This document shows positions 1 to 11,591 of a stretch of DNA of 54,709 nt, piece by piece. This DNA is from an uncultured Clostridia bacterium (GTDB lineage: Bacteria; Bacillota; Clostridia; Oscillospirales; CAG-272). The position numbers and the translations under genes are program-made. The notes under the pieces were generated by a model. The model was not told the origin of the DNA, ran no database searches, and saw only the letters and a list, made by a program, of their open reading frames with translations. How positions within the stretch are numbered: the first letter of the stretch is position 1; each line of letters begins with the position of its first letter. The stretch spans positions 1-54,709 of the forward strand of contig CANRFY010000002.1 of assembly GCA_947630015.1 (NCBI GenBank), in the 5' to 3' direction.

Positions 1-441
1 TTTAGGCTGGAAATCTCCTGAGGAAGTTTTTTTCAACAAATCGTTGCACTTCACTTGACAATCTGAGGAAAAAAGGGGGCTCCCCCACACCCCCTCACCT
101 AAAAACTTTTATTAAATTTTTGAATTGCTGCCGGCAGCTCTTTCGCCTTTGCAAATCTACCGTTTCACAGCGCAGACGAAGTCGAGCATCAAACGCTCCG
201 CACCGTCCTCACCTATATGTACAAATAAAATTGACAACAAAACCCTATTTCATAAAAGTTTTTGAAATATTCATGGGAGGAAACTTCTTGTTTTGGGAGA
301 ACCTTTTTGTAAAAGGTTCCCCCTCCCCCTCCAAAAGCGGACCAAATCGTGTTTATCTTAAGTCCGCCCTGTAGATAGCAGTTGTATTCGCTTGGACTAA
401 AAATAAAACCTGTAATAAAAGTTCTTGAAAAGATGGGTGGT
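1..441. other. Gene-free left edge with hairpin
   Basis: I see no convincing gene here; short open frames have no ribosome site and no recognisable product. The stretch contains a GGGGGCTCCCCC element near 75-90 and a hairpin at 299-319 (arms GAACCTTTT / AAAAGGTTC) followed by C-rich sequence. The same hairpin-plus-CCCCCTC pattern recurs in other gaps of this window. Confidence 0.5.
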
Positions 442-487
442 CTGGAGGGAAGAGAAACTTCTTTCAAGAAGTTTCTCTTCCCTCCAG
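442..487 (-). terminator. Long palindromic terminator after abfA
   Basis: A near-perfect palindrome, with 21-22-bp arms beginning CTGGAGGGAAGAGAAACTTC, starts a few bases after the abfA stop codon. No long T-run follows on the minus strand, so its terminator role is inferred from position and stem strength. Confidence 0.6.
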
Positions 488-493
488 AAAATA

Positions 494-4613
<4,120 letters not shown>

Positions 4614-4671
4614 ATCAGTCCTCCCAAACTGCTCTTTTCCATTGCCATTGATAGTGTGTCTCTCTGATTCG

Positions 4672-4700
4672 ATTATACCGAAAAGCGCGCCCTATGTCAA
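4672..4700 (-). promoter_or_regulatory. Sigma-A promoter of the GH51 operon
   Basis: On the minus strand: TTGACA (4695-4700), a 17-bp spacer and TATAAT (4672-4677), about 60 bp before the GH51 start codon. Confidence 0.85.
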
Positions 4701-5037
4701 CTAAAAAAGCCGCACGAAAGCAATTATTTGCCATGATGATATTCGGGGTTTCACCCCGCACCCTGACTTAAGGGGAGCTTTTGAAAAAGCTCCCCTTAAG
4801 AATCCCCGCAAAACTTTCCCTACAATAGTTATTTGGCAAATGTGTTTCCCTCTGCATCTTTCGTTCGTGCTTCGACGAAGTAGTCGCGCGGGCGCGAACA
4901 CCGATGGGTTAGGACAAGTGTGTTCGCCTCTGCATCTCTCGTTCGTGCGTCGACGAAGTAGTTGCGCGAGCGCGGATGTCGAATGACATTTCATTTTTTC
5001 GGATACAATTAAAATGCAAAAAACTTGTCCCGATCGG
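4701..5037. repeat. Intergenic repeats: palindrome and 4825/12705 family
   Basis: There is no gene. At 4767-4800 lies a palindrome with 16-bp perfect arms (CTTAAGGGGAGCTTTT) and a 2-bp centre. At about 4825-4912 and again at 4910-4983 lies a repeat with TTCGTTCGTGC..CGACGAAGTAGT..GCGCGAAC. It occurs a third time, inverted, at 12705-12793. C-rich sequence (GGGGTTTCACCCCGCACCC) flanks the palindrome, as in other gaps. Confidence 0.7.
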
Positions 5038-5066
5038 TTGACAAACGGGAAAAATTGTCCTATAAT
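5038..5066 (+). promoter_or_regulatory. Sigma-A promoter upstream of the Mn riboswitch
   Basis: TTGACA (5038-5043), a 17-bp spacer and TATAAT (5061-5066). The expected start near 5073 falls at the first base-paired nucleotides of the aptamer. Confidence 0.88.
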
Positions 5067-5071
5067 TGAGC

Positions 5072-5218
5072 CACAGGGAGTAGCCGACGGAAACGGTGCG
5101 CGCGGCGTCAGTACGGAGAGATTTTTCTCCCGCCAGCGCATAAGCGGCGCGGGACGCGCCGTGACGGCAAGACTGTTGCAGGGGACTCGGAGCCTTATGC
5201 GGCAGTCTTTTATTTTTA
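5072..5218 (+). ncRNA. yybP-ykoY (Mn2+) riboswitch with terminator
   Basis: The two family hallmarks are present: the 5' loop ACAGGGAGTAGCC (5074-5086) and the 3' loop GGCAAGACTGTTGC (5166-5179), with CGTCAGTACGG and GCCAGCG between them. ACAG of the first strand can pair with CUGU of the second to close P1. That CUGU is also part of the 5' arm of a terminator: GACTGTTGCA (5171-5180) pairs with TGCGGCAGTC (5198-5207), followed by TTTTATTTTT. Aptamer and terminator are therefore mutually exclusive, which predicts readthrough when Mn2+ binds. This family normally controls metal exporters and transporters. Here the next gene is oadB. Confidence 0.88.
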
Positions 5219-5248
5219 CTCCGAATAAATGAAGGTCAGGGAGTTTTT

Positions 5249-6346
5249 ATGGAGATTCTCTACGAAAATCTGCTCGGCATAACGTGGCAGATGGTCGTCA
5301 TGTGGGCGATCGGCGGCATCCTCATCTATCTTGCGATCGCGAAGGACATGGAACCGACGCTGCTTCTGCCGATAGGCTTTGGCGCGATCCTCGTCAATCT
5401 GCCGATGTCGGGCGCGCTCGAACCGCTGCAAACGCTGTTTGACGCCGGCATCGCGAACGAGCTTTTCCCGCTCATTCTCTTCATTGGCATCGGCGCGATG
5501 TGCGATTTTTCGCCGCTTTTATCAAATCCGAAATTGATGCTTTTCGGTGCGGCGGCGCAGTTCGGCATATTCTTCACGCTCTGCATGGCGTCGATGTTTT
5601 TCGACATCAACGACGCGGCGTCGATCGCGATCATAGGCGCGGCGGACGGTCCGACCTCGATCGTTGTGGCGCAGAAATTAGGCTCTAAATATCTCGGAGC
5701 GATCATGGTCGCCGCATACTCGTATATGTCGCTCGTGCCGATCATACAGCCGCCGGTCATAAAGCTGCTGACGACGAAAAAGGAGCGCATGATCCGTATG
5801 CCTTATGTCGAGCATGAGGTATCGAAGACGACGAAGATCATGTTCCCGATCGTGATAACGGTGATCGCCGGACTTATCGCGCCCGATTCTGTCGCACTCG
5901 TCGGATTTTTGATGTTCGGCAATCTGATTCGCGAATGCGGCGTGCTTGGTTCGCTGTCGAATACGGCTCAGAATGTGCTTGCAAATCTCGTGACGCTGTT
6001 CCTCGGCATCACGATCGCGCTCCGTATGCAGGCGGCGGAATTCCTTACGACGAATACGCTGCTCATAATCGGTCTCGGTCTCATCGCGTTCATCGTCGAC
6101 ACGGCGGGCGGCGTCATATTCGCGAAGATAATGAATCTCTTCCTCCGCGACGGACACAAGATCAACCCGATGATAGGCGCGGCGGGCATATCGGCGTTCC
6201 CGATGTCGGGACGCGTCGTACACAAGATGGCGCTCAAGGAGGATCCGTCGAACTTTATCCTGATGCAGGCGATGGGCGTCAATGCGTCGGGACAGATCGC
6301 ATCCGTCATAGCGGGCGGTCTGATACTCGGATTCTTCCTCGGCTGA
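5249..6346 (+). CDS. oadB: Na+-translocating decarboxylase beta subunit (OadB-like)
   Basis: This 365-residue polytopic membrane protein matches the beta subunit of oxaloacetate / methylmalonyl-CoA / glutaconyl-CoA decarboxylase sodium pumps. In the complex it decarboxylates carboxybiotin and couples this to Na+ export. Family features include IGIGAMCDFSPLL near residue 85, the conserved ADGPTSIVVAQKLG near 145, and the C-terminal ISAFPMSGRVVHKMA near 320. AGGGAG precedes the ATG. It is the first gene after the Mn riboswitch and is followed by a tiny OadG-like gene. No carboxyltransferase (alpha) or biotin-carrier gene lies nearby, so those subunits are elsewhere or this pair acts differently. 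Beta-subunit identity is strong; the acid substrate cannot be told from the sequence. Confidence 0.92.
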   Translation: MEILYENLLGITWQMVVMWAIGGILIYLAIAKDMEPTLLLPIGFGAILVNLPMSGALEPLQTLFDAGIANELFPLILFIGIGAMCDFSPLLSNPKLMLFGAAAQFGIFFTLCMASMFFDINDAASIAIIGAADGPTSIVVAQKLGSKYLGAIMVAAYSYMSLVPIIQPPVIKLLTTKKERMIRMPYVEHEVSKTTKIMFPIVITVIAGLIAPDSVALVGFLMFGNLIRECGVLGSLSNTAQNVLANLVTLFLGITIALRMQAAEFLTTNTLLIIGLGLIAFIVDTAGGVIFAKIMNLFLRDGHKINPMIGAAGISAFPMSGRVVHKMALKEDPSNFILMQAMGVNASGQIASVIAGGLILGFFLG

Positions 6347-6397
6347 TGTGCACGCGGAGCGTGCATAAACGAAAATTTACGATCACGGGAGGACGTT

Positions 6398-6559
6398 ATG
6401 GAATTCAATCCTATGAATTTTGTAGATAATCTGCGCTATATGGGACTCGGTATGCTCGGCATATTCGCGGTGATGGCGGTCATCATCATTGTGACGGTGA
6501 TCCTCGACCGCTTGACGTCGGGGCGCCGTGGCAGTCGGACGGACACGGACGACGAGTGA
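6398..6559 (+). CDS. Small OadG-like membrane protein
   Basis: This 53-residue open frame has an excellent ribosome site (GGGAGG then 5 nt to ATG). It has one transmembrane segment at about residues 14-36 (MGLGMLGIFAVMAVIIIVTV), followed by LDRL and a basic then acidic tail (GRRGSRTDTDDE). The segment follows the GLG-M-GIF pattern of oxaloacetate decarboxylase gamma chains, and the gene sits directly after oadB, where gamma or delta subunits usually lie. It is shorter than typical gamma subunits (about 80 residues or more). In the known pumps the gamma chain helps assemble the complex and, in some, binds Zn. The role here is inferred from position and topology. Confidence 0.7.
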   Translation: MEFNPMNFVDNLRYMGLGMLGIFAVMAVIIIVTVILDRLTSGRRGSRTDTDDE

Positions 6560-6587
6560 CGATCGGACAAAAAGGAGACGTGAAGCA

Positions 6588-7382
6588 ATGAAAATAGGCT
6601 TTATCGGGCTTGGCAATATTGCGACCGCCATCATCGGCGGGATGATACTCAAGGGGATATCGCCGGACGATATAATCGGCTCGTCGCGAACGGAGAAAAC
6701 TGCGGCGGAGGTGAGGGAGCGGTTCGGCATCGACGCCGCGCGCGACAACAATCGCGTCGCCTGCGCAGTCGACGTGCTGTTCCTCGCAGTCAAGCCGCAG
6801 AACATGGAGGATGTGATCGCGGGGATACGAGACGCGGTGCGTCCCGAAACGATCGTGATCAGCACCGCGGTCGGAAAGGAGCTTGCCGTTCTCGGCTCAT
6901 ATTTCGGGCGCGAGGTCAAGCTTGTCAGATGTATGCCGAACACTCCCGTCCTTGTCGGCGAGGGCTGTTCGGGGGTATGCAGGAACGCGGCGGTGACGGA
7001 TGAGGAAATGGCGCGCTGCATGGAGCTGCTCGGCAGCTTCGGACTTGCCGTCGAGGTGCCGGAGCGTCTCATAGACGCCGTTGCCGGCGTCTGCGCAAGC
7101 TCGCCCGCGTATGTGTTCATGTTCCTCGAGGCGCTGGCGGACAGCGCCGTTGCGGCCGGTATCCCGCGCCGCGAATCGTATATGCTTGTGGCGCAGACGG
7201 TTCTCGGCAGCGCGAAGCTCATGCTCGAAACGAAAAAGCACCCGGGCGAATTGAAGGATATGATCTGCTCGCCGGCAGGCACAACGATCGAGGGCATCCG
7301 CGTGTTGGAGGAAAAATCGTTTCGCGGCACCGTGATGAACGCCGTCAAGGCCACGTTCGATAAGGCAAACAAGCTGTCGTAA
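6588..7382 (+). CDS. proC: Pyrroline-5-carboxylate reductase
   Basis: This 264-residue cytosolic enzyme catalyses the last step of proline synthesis, NAD(P)H-dependent reduction of pyrroline-5-carboxylate. The Rossmann motif GFIGLGNIATAIIGG is at the N-terminus. VKPQN near residue 66 and the C-terminal signature around CSPAGTTIEGIRVLEE are clear. I chose ATG 6588 because AAGGAG lies just upstream and MKIGFIGLG is the normal family start; the frame continues 20 codons upstream without support. It follows the OadG-like gene by 28 bp, so it may be co-transcribed from the Mn-riboswitch promoter. That would be an unusual pairing. Confidence 0.95.
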   Translation: MKIGFIGLGNIATAIIGGMILKGISPDDIIGSSRTEKTAAEVRERFGIDAARDNNRVACAVDVLFLAVKPQNMEDVIAGIRDAVRPETIVISTAVGKELAVLGSYFGREVKLVRCMPNTPVLVGEGCSGVCRNAAVTDEEMARCMELLGSFGLAVEVPERLIDAVAGVCASSPAYVFMFLEALADSAVAAGIPRRESYMLVAQTVLGSAKLMLETKKHPGELKDMICSPAGTTIEGIRVLEEKSFRGTVMNAVKATFDKANKLS

Positions 7383-7520
7383 CGACGCGGCGCTGCGCGC
7401 GCCGCGAACTGCGGGACACGTGCCGTTTCCCGGCAAAAACCTTTGAAAAGGTTCGATTGAAATTTTCTTTAGCGGTACTCGCTATTCATCGTCTAAAGCT
7501 TTTGAAAAAGTTTAAAAAGA

Positions 7521-7560
7521 GTTAAGGGTCTCTTTGCCGGCCGGCAAAGAGACCCTTAAC
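7521..7560. repeat. Perfect 40-bp palindrome
   Basis: GTTAAGGGTCTCTTTGCCGG is followed directly by its exact reverse complement, with no loop. It lies 138 bp after proC and could end transcription in either direction. Near-identical palindromes occur at 32995-33034, 41074-41105 and 54319-54352. Confidence 0.9.
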
Positions 7561-7960
7561 AATCCGAGAAAACGGCGTGCCGGTGGCGTCAATTCGGCTC
7601 CAGTCGGCGGCAGGGGCGTTTCGGGCGTAAACCGCGATATTATTCCGGCAAAAGCGTTCGTGTCTCCGCGCGGCGCGTCGAGATCGAGGTTATTCTGTCT
7701 TGGTTAATCGATCACTGGCAGCGTCAGATTTCGCTCGTGTCGTGCGAACAAATTGGATTCCCAGCGAGATACGAGACGGTTCGCACCGGTTGGCGCGCAG
7801 TTTTGTGCTTCCGTGAGTGTTTATGTCAGGGCGAACGCGATATCACCAACCGCTAACAGCTCCCACGCGGATTGATTCGACTGCGCCGTCTGAAACGTCG
7901 CGATCAATCCGACGCTGGCAGCGACGAGCATCGCACGCGCTCGGTGCGTACAGGTGAGGC
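7561..7960 (+). repeat. Dispersed repeat module B, copy 1
   Basis: This stretch matches copies at about 32480-32994, 40540-40962 and 53700-54208, which lie in the opposite orientation. Shared blocks include GTCTTGGTTAATCGAT, CGCTCGTGTCGTGCGAACA and GACGGTTCGCACCGGTTGGC. In this copy the plus-strand frame from about 7626 to 7856 is open. It reads SWLID..QRQISLVSCEQ..RYETVRTGWRAVLC, the same peptide as the other copies. Copies 1 and 3 share a further roughly 130-nt block (7855-7975) beginning AACAGCTCCCACGCGGA. There is no start signal, so I do not call a gene. Confidence 0.8.
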
Positions 7961-8242
7961 GGGAAGCCTACGGCGCGGGGGATGAGGTGCGTCGAGAGAG
8001 GGAGCGCCCCGCGAAGAGCTGTTCGCAGTTAGCTTCAGCGCGTTGTTCTTTTGGAGAGGGGGTATGGGGGAGGACCCTTTCTTTTGAAGAAAGGGTCCTC
8101 ATCCCAAATTGCCTCTTTGCAAGAAAAGGTCCTCATTTTAAATCAGTCTTTTGGCGAAAAGAAATTTAGACAAAATAAGTCATTTAGAAAGGTTTTGGCG
8201 CACCGAGCATCACGCACGGTTCGGTCCACCGCCCCGAATAAA
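7961..8242. repeat. Mosaic repeat tail with AGGACCC hairpin
   Basis: No gene is visible. The tail holds CCCCGCGAAGAGCTGTTCGCA, then TTCTTTTGGAGAGGGGG, then a hairpin at 8071-8099 with 13-nt arms (AGGACCCTTTCTT). Degenerate inverted copies of the GGGATGAGGA unit found at 40164-40340 follow. The same module order is seen, inverted, at 40155-40400 and in part at 32120-32270. Confidence 0.7.
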
Positions 8243-8270
8243 AAAGGGGAGACGCGCGCGTCTCCCCTTT
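8243..8270 (-). terminator. Terminator after the phosphoribosyltransferase
   Basis: Stem GGGGAGACGCG/CGCGTCTCCCC is followed on the minus strand by CTTTTTTATTC, a standard intrinsic terminator ten bases after the gene end. Confidence 0.85.
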
Positions 8271-8279
8271 CCACGATCC

Positions 8280-8837
8280 TCAGTCGAGAGGATTCCCATC
8301 CTTATCGAACATCGGCAGCTTCGCAAGATAAATTATGTCGTCGCGTTTAGCCGCCTCGCCTTCGGCGAGTATGCACATACGTCCGCAAACCTCGCCGCCC
8401 GCCTTGATCGCGAGCTGCTCGAGCGACGTCAGCGATTCTCCCGTCGACACAACGTCGTCGACGATGAGGATCTTCTTCCCCTTCATCAAATCGGCGTCGG
8501 CCTGATCGAGATACAGCTTCTGCATTTTCGCCGTCGTGATCGAACGCACGTATACCTCGAATACGCCCGTCATATAGAGCTTCGGACTCTTGCGCGCGAG
8601 GAAATAGCGGCGGTTGCCGTCGATGCGCGACATCTCGTGCGCTATCGGAATTCCCTTTGCCTCAGCCGTCAGAATATAATCATATTCGGGCGCCAGCTTT
8701 ACCATCTCTTCCGCGCACGCCGTCGTCAGCTCGGGATCGCCGAACGTAACGAACGAGCCTATGTACAGATCTTCCGTCAGCGGGCAAAGCGGCAGCTCGC
8801 GCCGGAGCCCCGCGATGGTCAGTTCATACTTCTTCAT
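8280..8837 (-). CDS. Adenine-type phosphoribosyltransferase
   Basis: This 185-residue cytosolic phosphoribosyltransferase transfers a purine-like base to PRPP. The PRPP loop KILIVDDVVSTGES lies at about residues 120-133. ILTAEAKGIPIAHEMS near residue 55 resembles the base-side loop of adenine phosphoribosyltransferases, and the fold continues to the C-terminus without extra domains. The length fits apt-like enzymes (170-190 residues). I cannot exclude a xanthine- or other base-specific relative, because the hood region (APEYDYILTAEAKGIP) is not a textbook Apt sequence. It stands alone, with its own promoter and terminator. Confidence 0.85.
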   Translation of the reverse strand: MKKYELTIAGLRRELPLCPLTEDLYIGSFVTFGDPELTTACAEEMVKLAPEYDYILTAEAKGIPIAHEMSRIDGNRRYFLARKSPKLYMTGVFEVYVRSITTAKMQKLYLDQADADLMKGKKILIVDDVVSTGESLTSLEQLAIKAGGEVCGRMCILAEGEAAKRDDIIYLAKLPMFDKDGNPLD

Positions 8838-8897
8838 TTGTCGCTCCTTATTATCGTTTAATTCAGCTTTGTTATATTTCAGCCGTATTCTACATAT

Positions 8898-8926
8898 ATC
8901 TTAATACAATTCGTGCAAATTGTCAA
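8898..8926 (-). promoter_or_regulatory. Promoter of the phosphoribosyltransferase gene
   Basis: On the minus strand: TTGACA (8921-8926), 17 bp, TAAGAT (8898-8903). Confidence 0.75.
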
Positions 8927-8981
8927 GTCCCGCGCTTGATTTATGCGTCTTTTTTACTCGGTGAAAAAATCCTACGTCCCG

Positions 8982-9010
8982 TTGACTTTGCGCGTGATTT
9001 AATTTATAAT
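8982..9010 (+). promoter_or_regulatory. Sigma-A promoter of the ECF sigma operon
   Basis: TTGACT (8982-8987), 17-bp spacer, TATAAT (9005-9010). This vegetative-type promoter implies basal transcription of the sigma operon independent of the ECF sigma itself. Confidence 0.82.
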
Positions 9011-9130
9011 GTAGTTTGGATAAACGTGCCGGACGGGCAAATTTTTTTATAAAAATTTCACCCGCCGCTGTAACCTTTCCGCAAAAAGCGGTATTAACAT
9101 AGTGAAATGATTCGTATAAGGAGGAAAAAC

Positions 9131-9634
9131 GTGAGAAGCACTGAAGAATTCGAGCAGATATATCGCGACCATTACAGGCGCGTGTACTCCTTCCTCTATA
9201 AGCTGTGCCGCTCCCCCGAGACGGCGGAGGACCTGACGCAGGAGACGTTCTATCAGGCTTACATCTCCCTTTCACGCTATAACGGACAGTGCGAGATGTT
9301 CACCTGGCTCGCCGCGATCGCGAAAAACACGTTCTTAAAATATCTGCGTCACACAAAAAACGAAAAGATGACGATCGATCTCTACATCAGCGATCCGGAA
9401 GCGCCGCTGACCGACGAACCCGGATATCGCCTTTTGCGCGAAGTCGAGATCGACCGCATCCTCAAAGCGCTCGAACGCCTGCCGAAAAAATACAGCGACG
9501 TATTCCTGCTGCGCACATACGGCGAGCTGCCGTATTCCGAGATCGCCTTAAAGCTCGGCATCTCGGTCAGCTCCGCGAAGGTCATCTACCATCGCGCAAG
9601 GAAATCTATCAAGGAGGCTCTGTTAGATGAGTAA
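9131..9634 (+). CDS. ECF-type RNA polymerase sigma factor
   Basis: This 167-residue sigma-70 family factor has region 2 at about residues 8-75 (AEDLTQETFYQAY, FTWLAAIAKNTFLKYLR) and region 4 at about 110-165 (LPKKYSDVFLLRTYGELPY, then helix-turn-helix). It has no region 1 or 3, which defines the ECF group. I chose the GTG at 9131 because AAGGAGG lies five bases upstream. An in-frame ATG at 9107 would place that Shine-Dalgarno inside the gene. Its last 8 bases overlap the next gene, a zinc-finger protein and the expected anti-sigma partner. The target regulon is unknown. Confidence 0.9.
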   Translation: MRSTEEFEQIYRDHYRRVYSFLYKLCRSPETAEDLTQETFYQAYISLSRYNGQCEMFTWLAAIAKNTFLKYLRHTKNEKMTIDLYISDPEAPLTDEPGYRLLREVEIDRILKALERLPKKYSDVFLLRTYGELPYSEIALKLGISVSSAKVIYHRARKSIKEALLDE

Positions 9635-9950
9635 CAAATCAAACGACTGCGGCATAGTGCGCGATCTGCTCCCGCTCTACGCCGACGGCGAAGCTTCAAA
9701 AGAATCCTCGCTCTTCATAGAGGAGCATATGGCCGGCTGCGAGGAATGCCGCCGCGCATACCGTCAGTACACAAAGATACCCCACACCCTCGAGCTTGCG
9801 CCCCCGCGCGGCAAGAACGGTAAATATCACTATTCCGAAGTCGCGCGCCGTATCCGCCGCAGGAACACGATCAAGATGTCCGCCGTCTGCTCCGTCTTCC
9901 TCATCTTCGGATTCATTATCAGCCGTATTCTCTTCTCCGACAAAAAATGA
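9627..9950 (+). CDS. Zinc-finger anti-sigma factor
   Basis: This 107-residue protein has an N-terminal putative zinc-finger (ZAS-type) domain. C8 and the H-x3-C-x2-C motif in EEHMAGCEECRRAY (residues 33-46) form the expected metal site, and DLLPLYADGE is typical of the family. A single transmembrane segment lies near residues 83-102 (MSAVCSVFLIFGFIISRILF), leaving almost nothing outside the cell. Overlap with the sigma gene means translation coupling. By family knowledge it should hold the ECF sigma at the membrane until a signal releases it. The missing extracytoplasmic domain suggests sensing in the membrane, in the cytosol or through a partner. Confidence 0.85.
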   Translation: MSNKSNDCGIVRDLLPLYADGEASKESSLFIEEHMAGCEECRRAYRQYTKIPHTLELAPPRGKNGKYHYSEVARRIRRRNTIKMSAVCSVFLIFGFIISRILFSDKK

Positions 9951-11581
9951 GTACGGTCGCAAACATAAACGGCGCGTTATATCTCGAAATGCTGCGCGGC
10001 GGCGCGGCAGTCCTCGAATGTAACCGCGACGCCGTAAACAGTCTGAATGTTTTCCCCGTGCCGGACGGCGACACGGGTACGAACATGAGCATGACGATCA
10101 ACTCGATATCCTCGATCGCGCCGGCGCCTCTCGCAGACGCCGCGACCTCCGCCGCAAAAGCAATGATGCGCGCCGCGCGCGGCAATTCCGGCGTCATTCT
10201 GTCGCTGTTCTTCCGCGGCGTCGCTCGCGTATTTTCGAGCGCGGGCGGCGACAGCGCCGACGCGCCGCTCGTGCTGGACGCGTTCCGCGAGGGCGCGAAA
10301 TCGGCGGCAGCGGCAGTCGCAAATCCCGTCGAGGGGACGATCCTCACCGTAATGCGCGAATGCTGCGCCTCCGTCGCCGAGACAGACGACATATCGGCGC
10401 TCTTCGACGCGTTCTTCTCCGAAGCTGAACGCATTCTCGCGAAAACGCCCGAAATGCTCCCCGTGCTGCGACGCGCCAAGGTCGTCGATTCCGGCGGATA
10501 CGGCTTCGTCCGCATCCTTGACGGAATGCGCCGCGTGCTGCGCGGCGAGGCCGTCGACGGAACAGCCGCGCCTCAAAGCGCGCCCGTAACCGTCAATGCG
10601 TCCGCCGATTTCAGCGAATTCGGCGATGAGGATATCACATTCGGCTGGGAGACTCTCTGCCTTCTCGACCGTTCCCCGTCCGTCACCGACGATCAGATCG
10701 AGGCGCTCCGCGCCTATTTCGCCGAGGTCGGCGACTCGCTCGTCATGACATATGACGAGGAGATATTCAAACTCCACATCCATTCCGACGTCCCTGTCGA
10801 AATACTCGAAAAGGTCGCGTTTATAGGCGCGATCCGCGACGCGCGCATTGAAAATCTGCGTTTGCAGCATCAGGAGCTTTCCGACGCGGAGCGCGAATCG
10901 CACAAGCTCGAATCCGAACCGCGCAAGCGTTACGGCATTTTCGCTGTCGCCTCCGGCGACGGAATGTCCGATCTTTTCTGCGAGCTTGGCGCGGACGCCG
11001 TAATCTCGGGCGGACAGAGCATGAATCCCTCGACCGACGATATCGTTCGCGCGATCGATTCCGTTCCGTGCGAGGTCGCCATTATCCTCCCCAACAACAA
11101 AAACATCGTGCTTGCCGCACAGCAGACGGCCGCGATCTTAGAGGACACGCGCGTGATCGTGATCGAATCGCACACTGTCCCCGAGGGCGTATCGGCGCTC
11201 ATGGCGTTCAACTCGGCGCGTTCGCCCGAGGAAAACGAGACTTGCATGAACGAGGCGATGGGCGGCGTCACGACGCTGTCCGTGACGCGCGCCGTGCGCG
11301 ACGCCGATATCGACGGTCTCGCCGTCAAGAAGCGTCAATACATCGGACTTGTTGGCGGTCAGCTCAAATTTGCCGCCGACACAGTCTTTGACTGTGTGCG
11401 CGATATGTTGTCCGCGTTCCATGACGTCGAGCTTTGCACAGTCTATGTCGGCGAGGACGCGAAGAACAGCGAGGCCGAATCTGTGATCGCGCTTGCGGGA
11501 GAGGTGCTTGGCTCCGACTGCGAGATCGTGAGCGTGCGCGGCGAGCAGCCCGTTTATCCGTATATAATTTCGCTCGAATGA
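9947..11581 (+). CDS. fakA: DAK2-domain fatty acid kinase (FakA/YloV)
   Basis: This 544-residue protein has an N-terminal DhaL-type ATP domain. PVPDGDTGTNMSMTI near residue 38 supplies the Mg-binding aspartates and RGNSGVILS lies near 80. A middle linker and a C-terminal domain of the YloV/FakA family follow. FakA phosphorylates exogenous fatty acids carried by DegV-type FakB proteins. The start overlaps the anti-sigma stop (ATGA), and a DegV-family gene follows 10 bp downstream, so a complete kinase module is present. Family length (about 550) fits. Its linkage to an ECF sigma pair suggests that the sigma system reacts to membrane lipid state, which is inference. Confidence 0.92.
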   Translation: MSTVANINGALYLEMLRGGAAVLECNRDAVNSLNVFPVPDGDTGTNMSMTINSISSIAPAPLADAATSAAKAMMRAARGNSGVILSLFFRGVARVFSSAGGDSADAPLVLDAFREGAKSAAAAVANPVEGTILTVMRECCASVAETDDISALFDAFFSEAERILAKTPEMLPVLRRAKVVDSGGYGFVRILDGMRRVLRGEAVDGTAAPQSAPVTVNASADFSEFGDEDITFGWETLCLLDRSPSVTDDQIEALRAYFAEVGDSLVMTYDEEIFKLHIHSDVPVEILEKVAFIGAIRDARIENLRLQHQELSDAERESHKLESEPRKRYGIFAVASGDGMSDLFCELGADAVISGGQSMNPSTDDIVRAIDSVPCEVAIILPNNKNIVLAAQQTAAILEDTRVIVIESHTVPEGVSALMAFNSARSPEENETCMNEAMGGVTTLSVTRAVRDADIDGLAVKKRQYIGLVGGQLKFAADTVFDCVRDMLSAFHDVELCTVYVGEDAKNSEAESVIALAGEVLGSDCEIVSVRGEQPVYPYIISLE

Positions 11582-11591
11582 GGTTTTGATC

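Noticed and set aside
9107..9130. ATG 9107 as the sigma factor start
   Set aside because: The AAGGAGG ribosome site lies inside this extension, directly before GTG 9131.
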